NCBI RefSeq assembly: GCF_013386765.1
Contig: NZ_JACARE010000018.1
Span: forward strand, 1-64,000
Origin: Pseudomonas yamanorum
GTDB taxonomy: Bacteria; Pseudomonadota; Gammaproteobacteria; Pseudomonadales; Pseudomonadaceae
Direction: 5' to 3'
Length of the DNA: 64,000 nucleotides
Numbering within the stretch: the first letter of the stretch is position 1; each line of letters begins with the position of its first letter. The notes beneath the pieces were generated by a model. That model had not been told where the DNA came from. It ran no database searches and saw only the letters and a program-made list of their open reading frames with translations. Positions 1-9,407 of the stretch are shown piece by piece. A program made the position numbers and the translations under genes.

Positions 1-71
1 TCTGCCGTCAACCCTTAATTCAGGTTTTCTATCAAATAGGCACTTTTGGCTAAAAATCGACCAATATTCCT

Positions 72-116
72 CTTCCATATAGAGATAGAGCACCTCAACA
101 GCCCTCTATATAGAAG
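72..116. repeat. Inverted repeat downstream of gcdG
   Basis: Two 13-base arms (72-84 and 104-116) are complementary at 12 of 13 positions, with a 19-base loop. The repeat lies just past the stop codon of the CoA-transferase gene on the minus strand, so it may fold in the 3' end of the gcdH-gcdG message. There is no clear U-run after the stem, so a classical intrinsic terminator is not proven. Confidence 0.4.
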
Positions 117-123
117 GGAAGCC

Positions 124-1344
124 TTAGATGACCCCAGCCTCCCTCAACGCCGACACATTCGCCTGCGTCAAACCCAGCACTTGCTGCAGCACCTGGTGGG
201 TATGCTCACCCAACAACGGAGGCGCACTGCGATATTCAACAGGGGTCTTGGACAGCCGCATAGGGCTGGCCACTTGGGGCACCATCCCTGCCAACGCATG
301 AGGCAACTCCATCGCCAACCCGCGGGCCTTTACTTGCGGGTCCGCAAACACCTGCGCCAAGTCATTGATTGGCCCGCAAGGCACACCCACACGCTCCAAC
401 TGAGCCACCCATTCAGCGGTGGTCTTGAATACAGTCGCCTGGCGGATCAATGGAATCAGCGTCGCTCTATTGGCCACTCGCAGCTTATTAGTGGCAAACC
501 GCGGGTCATCCGCCCACTGCGACTGACCCGCCACCTCAGCGAACTTGCGGAACTGCCCATCGTTACCCACGGTAAGAATGAAGTCGCCATCCGCTGTGGG
601 GAAATCCTGATAAGGCACAATATTCGGATGAGCATTACCCAGACGCTTGGGAGAGACACCCGTCGTCAGATAGTTCATCGCCTGGTTGGCCAGACAGGCC
701 ACCTGCACATCCAGCAGCGCCATATCGATATGCTGACCGCCGCCATCATGATCCCGATGAGCCATCGCAGCCAGGATAGCCACCGTAGAATAAAGCCCCG
801 TGAGAATATCCGTCAGCGCCACCCCCACCTTGACCGGCCCGGCACCGTCTTCACCCTCGGGACGGCCAGTCAGGCTCATCAGCCCACCAAGCCCCTGGAT
901 CATGAAGTCATACCCCGCCCGCGTCGCATAAGGACCGGTCTGGCCAAACCCGGTGATCGAGCAGTAGATCAACTCAGGATTGATCTCCTTGAGCGACTCA
1001 TAATCCAGCCCATAGGCCGCCAAGCCACCCACCTTGAAGTTCTCGATCAGAATGTCGGACTTCGCCGCCAGGTCACGCACCAGCTTCTGGCCTTCCGGCC
1101 GCGTGAAGTCGATGGTCACCGACTCCTTATTGCGATTGGCCGACAGATAATAGGCCGCCTCAGTGGTGTTCTCCCCATACGCATCCTTGAGAAAGGGAGG
1201 GCCCCAGGCGCGAGTGTCGTCGCCGTTACCGGGCCGCTCGACCTTGATCACTTCAGCGCCAAGGTCCGCAAGTATCTGCCCAGCCCAAGGGCCCGCCAGC
1301 ACTCTAGACAAATCCAGTACCCGCAGGTGCGATAGCGCGCCCAT
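124..1344 (-). CDS. gcdG: Family III CoA-transferase, glutarate/succinate type
   Basis: A 406-residue CaiB/BaiF (class III) CoA-transferase. The N-terminus has the family 'LRVLDLSRVLAGPWA' pattern, followed by the nucleotide-binding region and a GYDFMIQGLGG segment carrying the Asp expected to form the aspartyl-CoA intermediate. It starts at ATG 1344, directly behind a strong AGGAGG. It lies 13 bases downstream of gcdH, so the two are almost certainly one operon. By context it should move CoA onto glutarate from a donor such as succinyl-CoA, feeding the dehydrogenase. Family and operon are clear; the exact donor and acceptor are inferred. Confidence 0.88.
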   Translation of the reverse strand: MGALSHLRVLDLSRVLAGPWAGQILADLGAEVIKVERPGNGDDTRAWGPPFLKDAYGENTTEAAYYLSANRNKESVTIDFTRPEGQKLVRDLAAKSDILIENFKVGGLAAYGLDYESLKEINPELIYCSITGFGQTGPYATRAGYDFMIQGLGGLMSLTGRPEGEDGAGPVKVGVALTDILTGLYSTVAILAAMAHRDHDGGGQHIDMALLDVQVACLANQAMNYLTTGVSPKRLGNAHPNIVPYQDFPTADGDFILTVGNDGQFRKFAEVAGQSQWADDPRFATNKLRVANRATLIPLIRQATVFKTTAEWVAQLERVGVPCGPINDLAQVFADPQVKARGLAMELPHALAGMVPQVASPMRLSKTPVEYRSAPPLLGEHTHQVLQQVLGLTQANVSALREAGVI

Positions 1345-1357
1345 GGTCGTCCTCCTA

Positions 1358-2539
1358 TTAATAGAACGCCTGAATACCGGTTTGCGCGCGACCCAGGATC
1401 AGCGCATGCACGTCGTGGGTACCCTCATAGGTATTCACCACTTCAAGATTGACCAGGTGGCGGGCAATGCCGAACTCATCGGAGATACCGTTGCCACCGA
1501 GCATGTCACGCGCCATCCGGGCAATGTCCAGGGACTTGCCGCAGGAATTGCGCTTCATGATCGATGTGATCTCCACCGCCGCAGTACCTTCATCCTTCAT
1601 GCGACCCAACCGCAGGCAACCTTGCAGGGCGAGGGTGATCTCCGTCTGCATGTCTGCAAGTTTCTTCTGGATCAATTGGGTTGCCGCCAATGGCCGCCCG
1701 AACTGCTGACGATCAAGGGTGTACTGGCGCGCGGTGTGCCAGCAGAACTCCGCAGCACCCAGCGCGCCCCAAGAAATCCCGTAACGCGCCGAATTCAGGC
1801 AAGTGAAGGGGCCTTTCAAGCCACGCACATCCGGGAAGATGTTTTCTTCAGGAACAAAAACGTTATCCATGACGATCTCACCGGTGATCGAGGCGCGCAG
1901 CCCGACCTTGCCGTGAATCGCCGGGGCACTCAGGCCTTTCCAACCTTTTTCCAATACAAAGCCACGAATGTCGCCCGCATCGTCCTTGCCCCACACCACA
2001 AACACATCGGCAATCGGGCTGTTAGTGATCCACATCTTGTTGCCGGTGAGGCTGTAGCCGCCATCCACCTTGCGTGCACGAGTAATCATCGCGCCTGGGT
2101 CGGAACCATGGTTGGGCTCGGTCAGACCAAAGCAGCCAATCCATTCGCCAGAAGCCAGCTTGGGCAGATATTTCTGCTTTTGAGCTTCGGTGCCGAACTC
2201 ATTGATAGGCACCATCACCAGCGAAGACTGCACACTCATCATTGAACGGTAGCCGGAGTCCACACGCTCCACTTCACGAGCGATCAGGCCATAGCTGACG
2301 TAGTTCAAACCGCTACCACCGTACTGCTCGGGAATCATGGCACCCAGCAAACCGGTCTCGCCCATTTCACGGAAGATCGCTGGGTCGGTCTTTTCATGTC
2401 GAAAGGCTTCGAGCACACGCGGCGCCAGCTTGTCCTGGGCGAACTGCTCGGCGCTGTCGCGCACCATGCGCTCTTCTTCAGTGAGCTGGGAATCCAGCAG
2501 CAGTGGATCGATCCAGTTGAAGCTTGCCTTACCGCCCAT
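1358..2539 (-). CDS. gcdH: Glutaryl-CoA dehydrogenase
   Basis: A 393-residue acyl-CoA dehydrogenase that oxidises and decarboxylates glutaryl-CoA to crotonyl-CoA with FAD, the last specific step of lysine/glutarate breakdown. Visible family signatures are the [13 protein letters not shown] flavin/substrate loop, the KMWITNSP segment and the C-terminal [17 protein letters not shown] block with the catalytic Glu. Length is normal for GcdH. It is the first gene of the minus-strand pair with gcdG and is divergent from a LysR gene. The start at 2539 gives the conserved N-terminus '[13 protein letters not shown]'. Confidence 0.95.
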   Translation of the reverse strand: MGGKASFNWIDPLLLDSQLTEEERMVRDSAEQFAQDKLAPRVLEAFRHEKTDPAIFREMGETGLLGAMIPEQYGGSGLNYVSYGLIAREVERVDSGYRSMMSVQSSLVMVPINEFGTEAQKQKYLPKLASGEWIGCFGLTEPNHGSDPGAMITRARKVDGGYSLTGNKMWITNSPIADVFVVWGKDDAGDIRGFVLEKGWKGLSAPAIHGKVGLRASITGEIVMDNVFVPEENIFPDVRGLKGPFTCLNSARYGISWGALGAAEFCWHTARQYTLDRQQFGRPLAATQLIQKKLADMQTEITLALQGCLRLGRMKDEGTAAVEITSIMKRNSCGKSLDIARMARDMLGGNGISDEFGIARHLVNLEVVNTYEGTHDVHALILGRAQTGIQAFY

Positions 2540-2696
2540 GAGTGATTCCTCGCGAAGTAAATCAAAAGTCGTGCATGGAGCCTAGGCCGGGCAGACGAGG
2601 AGGGCAAACGAGGTTTTTGCATAGCGTTGTGCTAATTTCTCACTCCGAAACATTTAGAACCGTTATAGATGCATTTCACTTGTGAGGCTACGGTAC
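2540..2696. promoter_or_regulatory. gcdH/LysR divergent control region
   Basis: This 157-base region separates divergent gcdH (minus) and the LysR-type gene (plus). That is the usual arrangement for a LysR regulator controlling its neighbour. Promoters for both directions must lie here. I could not fix a unique LysR T-N11-A box by eye. Confidence 0.5.
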
Positions 2697-3596
2697 ATGC
2701 GCAGAAAGATTCCCAGCACCACGGCGCTTGTCAGTTTTGAGGCGGCAGCCCGCCACGAGAGCTTTACCAAGGCTGCGCAGGAGCTTTCGATCACCCAAGG
2801 CGCAATCTGCCGACAGATCGCCAGCCTTGAGGAGTTTTTGAGTGTCGAGCTATTTCGGCGCTCGCGCCGAGGCGTGAAACTGACAGAAGCCGGGCTTTCC
2901 TACAGCCGCCGAGTAGCCACACAGCTGGACGCGGTCGAACGCGACACTCTGTCGGTAATGGGCCAGCAGGGCACCAACGTCATCGAACTGGCAGTGGTCC
3001 CGACCTTTGGTACCCAGTGGCTGATCCCGCGCCTCAAGGACTTCCAGCACCGGCACCCGGAGGTCACCGTCAACCTGACTAACCGCACACGACCTTTCCT
3101 GTTCGCCGATACTGAATTCGACGCGGCGATCTACTTTGGGGATGCCGACTGGTCCGGTACCGAATCCCACAAACTGATGGGAGAAAACCCGCTCCCAGTG
3201 TGCAGCCCACGCTTGCTGGGTGAGCGCGCGCACTTCAGCGCGCAGGAAATCGCCGAACTGCCCCTGCTGCAGCAAACCACTCGACCCTATGCCTGGCGCC
3301 AATGGTTCAACGCGCAACAGCTGGACATACCCCGCGACATGACAGGCCCGCGTTACGAGCTATTCTCCATGTTGTCCCAGGCAGCCATGCACGACATGGG
3401 CATTGCACTGATCCCGCCGTTCCTCATTCAAAGGGAATTGAACGAAGGGCACCTGGTGGTCGCAAGCCCTCAGGTACTGGCGAGCTCGAAGGCTTACTAT
3501 TTGATGATTCCAGAGAGAAAAGTCGAATCTGCTTCTCTCCACGCGTTCAGAGACTGGCTGATCGACCAGTCACTACGCTACAACCCCAATATCTAA
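2697..3596 (+). CDS. gcdR: LysR-type regulator of the glutarate genes
   Basis: A 299-residue LysR-family regulator. Residues about 5-65 form the winged helix-turn-helix (ALVSFEAAARHESFTKAAQEL.. recognition region), and the rest is a periplasmic-binding-like effector domain. I chose ATG 2697 over GTG 2682 because GAGG at 2684-2687 sits about 9 bases before the ATG. The N-terminus resembles the GcvA-like subgroup. Its divergent placement next to gcdH suggests it senses glutarate or a related intermediate and activates gcdHG. The specific role is inferred from position. Confidence 0.85.
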   Translation: MRRKIPSTTALVSFEAAARHESFTKAAQELSITQGAICRQIASLEEFLSVELFRRSRRGVKLTEAGLSYSRRVATQLDAVERDTLSVMGQQGTNVIELAVVPTFGTQWLIPRLKDFQHRHPEVTVNLTNRTRPFLFADTEFDAAIYFGDADWSGTESHKLMGENPLPVCSPRLLGERAHFSAQEIAELPLLQQTTRPYAWRQWFNAQQLDIPRDMTGPRYELFSMLSQAAMHDMGIALIPPFLIQRELNEGHLVVASPQVLASSKAYYLMIPERKVESASLHAFRDWLIDQSLRYNPNI

Positions 3597-4043
3597 AGGG
3601 AAAGTCAAACTTATTGACTCTGTAGTCAGCAAATAAAAATACCTACATATGTATATATATGTCGCAATTTAGAAGACCGTATCTTTTGACTCTGAATCAG
3701 CCTTAAAGCCATGCCTGTATTGGTCTGTAGGCATAAAGTTACAGCGATACACAGCCATTCACGTTGGCGATGGCGAACAGCCAATATTTTAGATAAATCC
3801 CTTTAATTACCTGTATTTAAAGGAGTTATATCCAAGCATTGCGACAATCAGTCACAGGGTGACTTGTAGTTAATTTTTCGTCACCCGTCATAATCTCTTG
3901 AAGGCCGTAAAGTTCGCCTGCAAAATGCCGCGCCCCGCTGTATTTCAGCGGGATCGTGCTGATCGGCCGCCCAGATGTACCTCTCGCGGTGCACTGGCCT
4001 TTTTACAAAAATCAAAGCAAAAAGATCATGCAGGAGATTTGAC
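3597..4043. other. 447-base gap before pntAA
   Basis: No convincing gene. The first part (about 3600-3840) is unusually AT-rich for this genome. It contains an imperfect CTTTAA..TTAAAG inverted repeat near 3801-3822 and a perfect GGGTGAC/GTCACCC inverted repeat (3857-3863 and 3880-3886). A further short hairpin, CCCGCTG/CAGCGGG, lies near 3934-3952. The region ends in the AGGAG of pntAA (4032-4036). It probably holds the pnt promoter and a structured 5' leader. Confidence 0.5.
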
Positions 4044-5165
4044 GTGCACATTGGTGTTCCTCTCGAAACCCAGACCGGTGAAACGCGGGTGGCTGCCACC
4101 CCGGAAACCATCAAGAAGCTGATCGGCCAGGGCCACAAGGTCACTGTGCAAAGCGGGGCAGGCATCAATGCCAGTGTCGTCGACAGTGCCTATGAAGCGG
4201 CGGGCGCCACCATTGGCAGCGCCAGCGATGCGTTCGGTGCCGAGCTGATTCTCAAAGTGGTCGCCCCGAATGACAGCGAACTCACGCTGATCAAAAGCGG
4301 CACCGTGTTGGTGGGCATGCTCAATCCGTTCAGCAACGAAACCATCACCCGACTGGCCGAGCATGGCGTCACCGCCTTTGCCCTTGAGGCTGCGCCGCGC
4401 ACCTCCCGCGCGCAGAGCCTGGATGTGCTGTCTTCCCAGGCAAACATTGCCGGCTACAAGGCTGTATTGCTCGCCGCCCATCACTACCCGCGCTTCATGC
4501 CAATGCTGATGACCGCCGCCGGTACGGTGAAAGCCGCGCGCGTGTTGATTCTCGGTGCCGGCGTAGCAGGGCTGCAGGCGATCGCCACCGCAAAACGCCT
4601 GGGTGCGGTTATCGAAGCGTCCGACGTGCGCCCGGCCGTAAAGGAACAGATCGAATCCCTGGGCGCCAAGTTCGTTGACGTGCCCTACGAAACCGATGAA
4701 GAGCGCGAATGCGCCGTCGGCGTTGGCGGCTACGCGCGCCCGATGCCTACCAGCTGGATGCAGCGTCAGGCCCTGGCCGTGCACGAACGCGCCAAACAGG
4801 CCGACATCGTCATCACCACCGCATTGATCCCCGGCCGCAAGGCGCCAACCCTGCTCAGCGCCGAGACCGTCGCACAGATGAAGCCAGGCTCGGTGGTCAT
4901 TGATCTCGCAGCCGCCCAAGGCGGCAACTGCCCGCTGACCGTGGCCGACCAGGTGGTCGTGGAAAACGGCGTGACCATCTGCGGCCCTACCAACCTGGCA
5001 GGCGCCGTCGCCGCCGATGCCTCGGCGCTGTATGCACGCAACCTGCTGGACTTCCTGAAGCTGGTCTTCACCAAGGAAGGGCAGTTTGAAATCAACCTCG
5101 AAGACGACATCGTCGCCGCGTGCCTGATGTGCCGCGACGGCCAAGTCATCCGCAAAAACGCCTAA
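4044..5165 (+). CDS. pntAA: NAD(P) transhydrogenase subunit alpha part 1
   Basis: A 373-residue soluble dI domain (NAD(H)-binding) of proton-translocating transhydrogenase, which passes hydride from NADH to NADP+ driven by the proton gradient. The start is GTG 4044, preceded by AGGAG; this gives the family N-terminus HIGVPLETQTGETRVAATP. The longer in-frame ORF upstream has no ribosome site. The Rossmann signature VLILGAGVAGLQAIATAKRLG is near residues 168-188. As in other pseudomonads and alpha-proteobacteria, the alpha chain is split, with the membrane part in the next gene. It is the first gene of pntAA-pntAB-pntB. Confidence 0.96.
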   Translation: MHIGVPLETQTGETRVAATPETIKKLIGQGHKVTVQSGAGINASVVDSAYEAAGATIGSASDAFGAELILKVVAPNDSELTLIKSGTVLVGMLNPFSNETITRLAEHGVTAFALEAAPRTSRAQSLDVLSSQANIAGYKAVLLAAHHYPRFMPMLMTAAGTVKAARVLILGAGVAGLQAIATAKRLGAVIEASDVRPAVKEQIESLGAKFVDVPYETDEERECAVGVGGYARPMPTSWMQRQALAVHERAKQADIVITTALIPGRKAPTLLSAETVAQMKPGSVVIDLAAAQGGNCPLTVADQVVVENGVTICGPTNLAGAVAADASALYARNLLDFLKLVFTKEGQFEINLEDDIVAACLMCRDGQVIRKNA

Positions 5166-5180
5166 GCAGGGATTCAGACG

Positions 5181-5501
5181 ATGGAAGAGCTTATCTCCCC
5201 CGGTATCTACAACCTGATCATCTTCGTGCTGGCGATTTATGTCGGTTACCACGTGGTCTGGAACGTCACCCCGGCCTTGCACACCCCGCTGATGGCCGTG
5301 ACCAACGCGATTTCAGCGATCGTGATCGTCGGCGCCATGCTGGCCGCCGCGCTCACCGTGACGCCGCTGGGCAAGACCATGGGCACCCTCGCCGTGGCAC
5401 TCGCAGCGGTCAACGTGTTCGGTGGTTTCCTGGTTACCCGCAGAATGCTTGAGATGTTCAAGAAGAAAGCCCCGAAAGTAAAAGAAGAGGCGCCGAAGTA
5501 A
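5181..5501 (+). CDS. pntAB: NAD(P) transhydrogenase subunit alpha part 2
   Basis: A 106-residue membrane piece of the split alpha subunit. Three hydrophobic helices are visible ([53 protein letters not shown]), followed by a basic tail rich in Lys. Together with PntB it forms the proton channel (dII). It begins 15 bases after pntAA and its TAA overlaps the pntB ATG by one base (TAATG), so the three genes are translationally linked. Confidence 0.95.
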   Translation: MEELISPGIYNLIIFVLAIYVGYHVVWNVTPALHTPLMAVTNAISAIVIVGAMLAAALTVTPLGKTMGTLAVALAAVNVFGGFLVTRRMLEMFKKKAPKVKEEAPK

Positions 5502-6937
5502 TGAGCATGAATCTCGTCACGACGCTCTACCTGATCGCGTCGATCTGCTTTATCCAGGCCCTCAAGGGCTTGTCACACCCAACCACCTCTCGGCGGGGCA
5601 ACCTGTTCGGCATGCTTGGCATGGCGCTGGCGGTACTCACCACCGTGGGCCTCATCTATAAGCTCGGCGCTGAGCTGGCGACCGCCGGCATTGGCTACGT
5701 CATCGTAGGCCTGCTGGTTGGCGGCACTGCTGGCTCGATCATGGCCAAGCGCGTGGAAATGACCAAGATGCCGGAGCTGGTGGCATTCATGCACAGCATG
5801 ATCGGCTTGGCTGCCGTATTCATCGCCATCGCTGCGGTCGTGGAACCACAATCCCTGGGTATCGTGAAGCACCTGGGCGATTCGATTCCCGCCGGTAACC
5901 GCCTGGAGCTGTTCCTCGGCGCCGCCATCGGTGCGATTACCTTCTCCGGTTCCGTCATCGCCTTCGGCAAGCTCTCGGGCAAGTACAAGTTCCGCCTCTT
6001 CCAGGGCGCACCGGTACAGTTCGGCGGTCAGCACAAGCTGAACCTGGTGCTGGGCCTGTTGACCCTGGGCCTGGGCCTGGCCTTCATGTTCACCGGCAAC
6101 CTCAGCGCCTTCGCCCTGATGCTGGCCCTGGCGTTCGTGCTGGGTGTGCTGATCATCATCCCGATCGGCGGCGCAGACATGCCGGTGGTCGTCTCGATGC
6201 TCAACAGCTACTCCGGTTGGGCTGCGGCGGGCATCGGCTTCTCGCTGAACAACTCTATGTTGATCATCGCGGGCTCGCTGGTGGGTTCAAGCGGCGCGAT
6301 CCTGTCGTACATCATGTGCAAGGCGATGAACCGTTCCTTCTTTAATGTACTGCTCGGCGGTTTCGGCAACACGGCTGACGCAGCAGGCCCGGCCGGTTCG
6401 AAAGAAGCGCGCCCGGTGAAATCCGGTTCGGCTGACGATGCGACCTTCCTGCTGACCAACGCCGATACCGTGATCATCGTCCCGGGCTACGGCCTGGCAG
6501 TGGCGCGGGCGCAGCACGCACTGAAAGAGCTGACCGAGAAGCTGACCCACCGCGGCGTGACCGTAAAGTACGCGATCCACCCGGTCGCCGGTCGCATGCC
6601 TGGACACATGAACGTGCTGCTGGCGGAGGCAGAAGTACCTTACGACCAAGTGTTCGAGATGGAAGACATCAACTCCGAGTTCGGCCAGGCCGACGTGGTG
6701 CTGGTGCTCGGCGCCAATGACGTGGTCAACCCCGCCGCCAAGAACGATCCCAAGTCGCCAATTGCGGGCATGCCGATCCTCGAAGCGTTCAAGGCCAAGA
6801 CCATCATCGTCAACAAACGCTCGATGGCCAGCGGCTACGCCGGCCTGGACAACGAACTGTTCTACCTGGACAAGACCATGATGGTCTTCGGCGATGCCAA
6901 GAAGGTCATCGAAGACATGGTCAAGGCCGTCGAATAA
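5501..6937 (+). CDS. pntB: NAD(P) transhydrogenase subunit beta
   Basis: A 478-residue PntB. The N-terminal two thirds are membrane helices (dII); the C-terminal about 180 residues are the NADP(H)-binding dIII domain, with the VIIVPGYGLAVARAQ, HPVAGRMPGHMNVLLAEA and LGANDVVNPAA motifs. Length is typical. It completes the transhydrogenase operon and is followed by a strong terminator. The complex supplies NADPH in the cytoplasmic membrane. Confidence 0.97.
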   Translation: MSMNLVTTLYLIASICFIQALKGLSHPTTSRRGNLFGMLGMALAVLTTVGLIYKLGAELATAGIGYVIVGLLVGGTAGSIMAKRVEMTKMPELVAFMHSMIGLAAVFIAIAAVVEPQSLGIVKHLGDSIPAGNRLELFLGAAIGAITFSGSVIAFGKLSGKYKFRLFQGAPVQFGGQHKLNLVLGLLTLGLGLAFMFTGNLSAFALMLALAFVLGVLIIIPIGGADMPVVVSMLNSYSGWAAAGIGFSLNNSMLIIAGSLVGSSGAILSYIMCKAMNRSFFNVLLGGFGNTADAAGPAGSKEARPVKSGSADDATFLLTNADTVIIVPGYGLAVARAQHALKELTEKLTHRGVTVKYAIHPVAGRMPGHMNVLLAEAEVPYDQVFEMEDINSEFGQADVVLVLGANDVVNPAAKNDPKSPIAGMPILEAFKAKTIIVNKRSMASGYAGLDNELFYLDKTMMVFGDAKKVIEDMVKAVE

Positions 6938-6959
6938 ACGCTGCGCCAGCGCAATACCC

Positions 6960-6992
6960 AAAACCCTGGCCTTTAGTAGGCTGGGGTTTTTT
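6960..6992 (+). terminator. Intrinsic terminator of the pnt operon
   Basis: Arms AAAACCCTGGCC and GGCTGGGGTTTT pair around a short TTTAGTA loop and run into a T-rich tail, 23 bases after the pntB stop. Confidence 0.85.
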
Positions 6993-7116
6993 ATTGCCGA
7001 TGAAAACCGACAAAAGGCTCTAAATCGCAGCCTGGCATTCGACCATGGTAGCGGGACGAAATTTTTTGAAATCACTAGACTGCGCATCTTGCTTCCGTAG
7101 CCCGAGATAACAATCC

Positions 7117-8610
7117 ATGTACCGTGATCGTATCCGCTTGCCTTCGTTGTTGAACAAGGTCATGAGCGCGGCTGACGCTGCCGCACTGATCCAGGACGGC
7201 ATGACCGTCGGCATGAGCGGCTTCACCCGCGCCGGTGAAGCCAAGGCCGTGCCCCACGCCTTGGCCGAACGCGCCAAGACCTCGCCGCTGAAAATCACCC
7301 TGATGACGGGCGCCAGCCTGGGCAACGACCTGGACAAGCAACTGACCGAAGCCGGCGTACTGTCGCGACGCATGCCGTTCCAGGTGGACAGCACCCTGCG
7401 CAAGGCGATCAACGCCGGCGAAGTGATGTTTATCGACCAACACCTGTCGGAGACGGTCGAGCAGCTGCGCAACAATCAGCTCAAGCTGCCAGACATTGCG
7501 GTCATCGAAGCCGTGGCGATCACCGAGCAAGGCCATATCGTGCCGACCACTTCCGTGGGCAACTCCGCCAGTTTCGCTATTTTCGCCAAGCAGGTGATCG
7601 TCGAGATCAACATGGCGCATAACCCGAACCTGGAAGGTCTGCACGACATCTATATCCCGAGCTATCGCCCGACCCGCACGCCGATTCCGTTGGTGGCCGT
7701 GGACGACCGTATCGGTAGCACCGCGATCCCGATCCCGCCGGAGAAGATCGTCGCCATCGTCATCACCAACCAGGCAGATTCGGCCTCCACCGTGACGCCG
7801 CCCGACAGCGACACCCAGTCGATCGCCAATCACCTGATCAACTTCCTTAAGGAAGAAGTCGACGCTGGCCGCATGACCAACAAGCTTGGCCCATTGCAGG
7901 CGGGTATCGGCAACATTGCCAACGCGGTGATGTGCGGCCTGATCGAGTCGCCGTTCGAAGACCTGACGATGTACTCGGAAGTACTGCAGGACTCCACGTT
8001 CGACCTGATCGACGCCGGCAAGCTGAGCTTCGCCTCGGGCAGCTCGATTACCTTGTCGGAACGGCGCAACGCTGACGTGTTCGGCAACCTGGAACGCTAC
8101 AAAGACAAACTGGTGCTGCGGCCACAGGAAATTTCCAACCACCCGGAAGTCGTGCGGCGGCTGGGCATTATCGGCATTAACACCGCGCTGGAGTTCGACA
8201 TCTACGGCAACGTCAACTCCACCCACATCTGCGGCACGCGGATGATGAACGGGATTGGCGGCTCGGGTGACTTTGCGCGCAACGCGCACCTGGCAATCTT
8301 TGTCACCAAGTCGATTGCCAAGGCCGGGGCGATTTCCAGCGTAGTGCCGATGGTCAGCCATGTTGACCATACCGAACATGACGTCGACATCCTCGTGACC
8401 GAGGTCGGCCTGGCAGACCTTCGCGGCCTGGCGCCGCGGGAACGGGCCCGGGTGATCATCGACAACTGCGTGCACCCGGCATACCGCGACGCCCTGAACA
8501 CTTACTTCACCCAAGCCTGCGCACTGGGCGGTCACACCCCGCATATCCTGCGGGAGGCACTGAGTTGGCACATCAACCTGGAAGAAACCGGGCATATGCT
8601 GAAGGCGTGA
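7117..8610 (+). CDS. Acetyl-CoA hydrolase/acyl-CoA:acetate CoA-transferase
   Basis: A 497-residue member of the Cat1-like acetyl-CoA hydrolase/transferase family (class I CoA-transferase fold, two related halves). The glycine-rich MNGIGGSGDFARNA motif is near residue 375-390, and conserved C-terminal segments (EVGLADLRGLAPRERA, ILREALSWH) are present. Members typically move CoA between succinate and acetate or hydrolyse acetyl-CoA. The start ATG 7117 follows GAGAT. It stands alone between the pnt terminator and a downstream 11-bp hairpin. Which substrate pair it uses cannot be read from the sequence. Confidence 0.88.
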   Translation: MYRDRIRLPSLLNKVMSAADAAALIQDGMTVGMSGFTRAGEAKAVPHALAERAKTSPLKITLMTGASLGNDLDKQLTEAGVLSRRMPFQVDSTLRKAINAGEVMFIDQHLSETVEQLRNNQLKLPDIAVIEAVAITEQGHIVPTTSVGNSASFAIFAKQVIVEINMAHNPNLEGLHDIYIPSYRPTRTPIPLVAVDDRIGSTAIPIPPEKIVAIVITNQADSASTVTPPDSDTQSIANHLINFLKEEVDAGRMTNKLGPLQAGIGNIANAVMCGLIESPFEDLTMYSEVLQDSTFDLIDAGKLSFASGSSITLSERRNADVFGNLERYKDKLVLRPQEISNHPEVVRRLGIIGINTALEFDIYGNVNSTHICGTRMMNGIGGSGDFARNAHLAIFVTKSIAKAGAISSVVPMVSHVDHTEHDVDILVTEVGLADLRGLAPRERARVIIDNCVHPAYRDALNTYFTQACALGGHTPHILREALSWHINLEETGHMLKA

Positions 8611-8621
8611 TTGATACAGAT

Positions 8622-8655
8622 TCGGACTGATGCAAACACAGTTTCATCAGTCCGA
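8622..8655 (+). terminator. Hairpin after CoA-transferase gene
   Basis: A perfect 11-bp stem (TCGGACTGATG at 8622-8632, CATCAGTCCGA at 8645-8655) begins 12 bases after the stop. T-rich sequence appears only about 15 bases later, so termination is likely but not textbook. Confidence 0.6.
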
Positions 8656-8682
8656 GCTTCCCAACCCATATTTTTAAAAAAA

Positions 8683-8846
8683 CTGTACTGCTGTACCGGT
8701 CATTTCCTACCGAAAAATCCTACTCATCCCGTCAAATACACCTAAAACGCACCATAAAAGTGCCGACAGGTACAGTTGCCCCAATTTCGTACAGTACAGC
8801 CCCTATAAACAGTTAACTGGCCCCTCACAATACAGGTGAACTGTAT
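8683..8846. promoter_or_regulatory. TACAG/CTGTA motif cluster upstream of DUF1127 gene 1
   Basis: Repeated short motifs: CTGTAC at 8683 and 8691 (8-base spacing), GGTACAGTT at 8769, overlapping GTACAG at 8789 and 8794, and an inverted pair ATACAG..CTGTAT at 8830-8846. The 10-mer CTGTACCGGT (8691-8700) and the string GGTACAGTT recur upstream of the second DUF1127 gene. This looks like an operator array for one regulator; GntR/MocR-type regulators use sites of this kind, but the identity is a guess. Confidence 0.55.
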
Positions 8847-8928
8847 CTAGAGAGTATTGCGTCGGAGGAGGATCATTGGCATCAGTTAAACCACTACCTA
8901 ATCCCGCCACAAGCGGAAGGATGTCATC

Positions 8929-9144
8929 ATGGAACGTACACTCAGTTCCGATCTGTTCTTCGAAGAAAAAGCTGTAAACACTCAGGCTTCCCTGCCTCTG
9001 CGCGTTCTCGCCAACCTGATGTTGTGGCAGCGCCGCATCTCCAGCCGCCATCAACTGGCTCGTCTGGATTCGCGTCTGCTGGCTGACGCCGGTATCAGCG
9101 AAGCACAACGCTACGAAGAGCTGAGCAAGCCGTTCTGGCGCTAA
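8929..9144 (+). CDS. DUF1127 micro-protein 1
   Basis: A 71-residue basic protein with the DUF1127 (YjiS-like) signature in its C-terminal half: RRISSRHQLARLDSRLLADAGIS, ending EELSKPFWR. Proteins of this family are short and Arg-rich, and several are implicated in RNA-related or stress regulation; the role here is unknown. The start ATG 8929 is preceded by CGGAAGGA. It is followed by a strong terminator, so it is a single-gene unit. It shares its upstream motif cluster with the second DUF1127 gene at 9408. Confidence 0.88.
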   Translation: MERTLSSDLFFEEKAVNTQASLPLRVLANLMLWQRRISSRHQLARLDSRLLADAGISEAQRYEELSKPFWR

Positions 9145-9202
9145 TTAGCGTCCGCTGGCCCTGACCCACCGGGTCCACCGCCAGCACTCAGAATTGATCA
9201 AG

Positions 9203-9240
9203 CAAAACCCGCCCCGGGTAACCGGAGGCGGGTTTTGTTG
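9203..9240 (+). terminator. Intrinsic terminator after DUF1127 gene 1
   Basis: Arms CAAAACCCGCC (9203-9213) and GGCGGGTTTTG (9227-9237) form a perfect 11-bp stem, followed by TTG TTTC. Confidence 0.85.
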
Positions 9241-9292
9241 TTTCTGGGATTTGGATTTTCAAGAGCAAAAACAATAGGCTTTCATACCAATA

Positions 9293-9355
9293 GGTACAGT
9301 TTAAAAAACATAACAATTAAGCAGTACAATTTAACCTTGGTGTATCTGTACCGGT
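9293..9355. promoter_or_regulatory. TACAG/CTGTA motifs upstream of DUF1127 gene 2
   Basis: GGTACAGTTT at 9293-9302, CAGTACAAT near 9322 and CTGTACCGGT at 9346-9355. The first and last are identical to strings in the cluster upstream of the first DUF1127 gene, pointing to a shared regulator. Confidence 0.55.
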
Positions 9356-9407
9356 AAAATCTTCCCGCCCAACATGGTGTTCCAGAACCTCATGAAAGGC
9401 GCTCGCC

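Larger units (their letters stand above)
8611..8928. other. Gap before first DUF1127 gene
   Basis: This 318-base gap holds the hairpin at 8622-8655, then a cluster of TACAG/CTGTA motifs (separate entry). It ends in a purine-rich stretch near 8864-8871 and the GCGGAAGGATG ribosome-site area just before the DUF1127 ATG. No other gene is visible. Confidence 0.5.

Noticed and set aside
7075..8595. A 506-codon minus-strand ORF opposite the acyl-CoA transferase gene.
   Set aside because: Antisense shadow; no family match and biased His/Gln/Arg composition.
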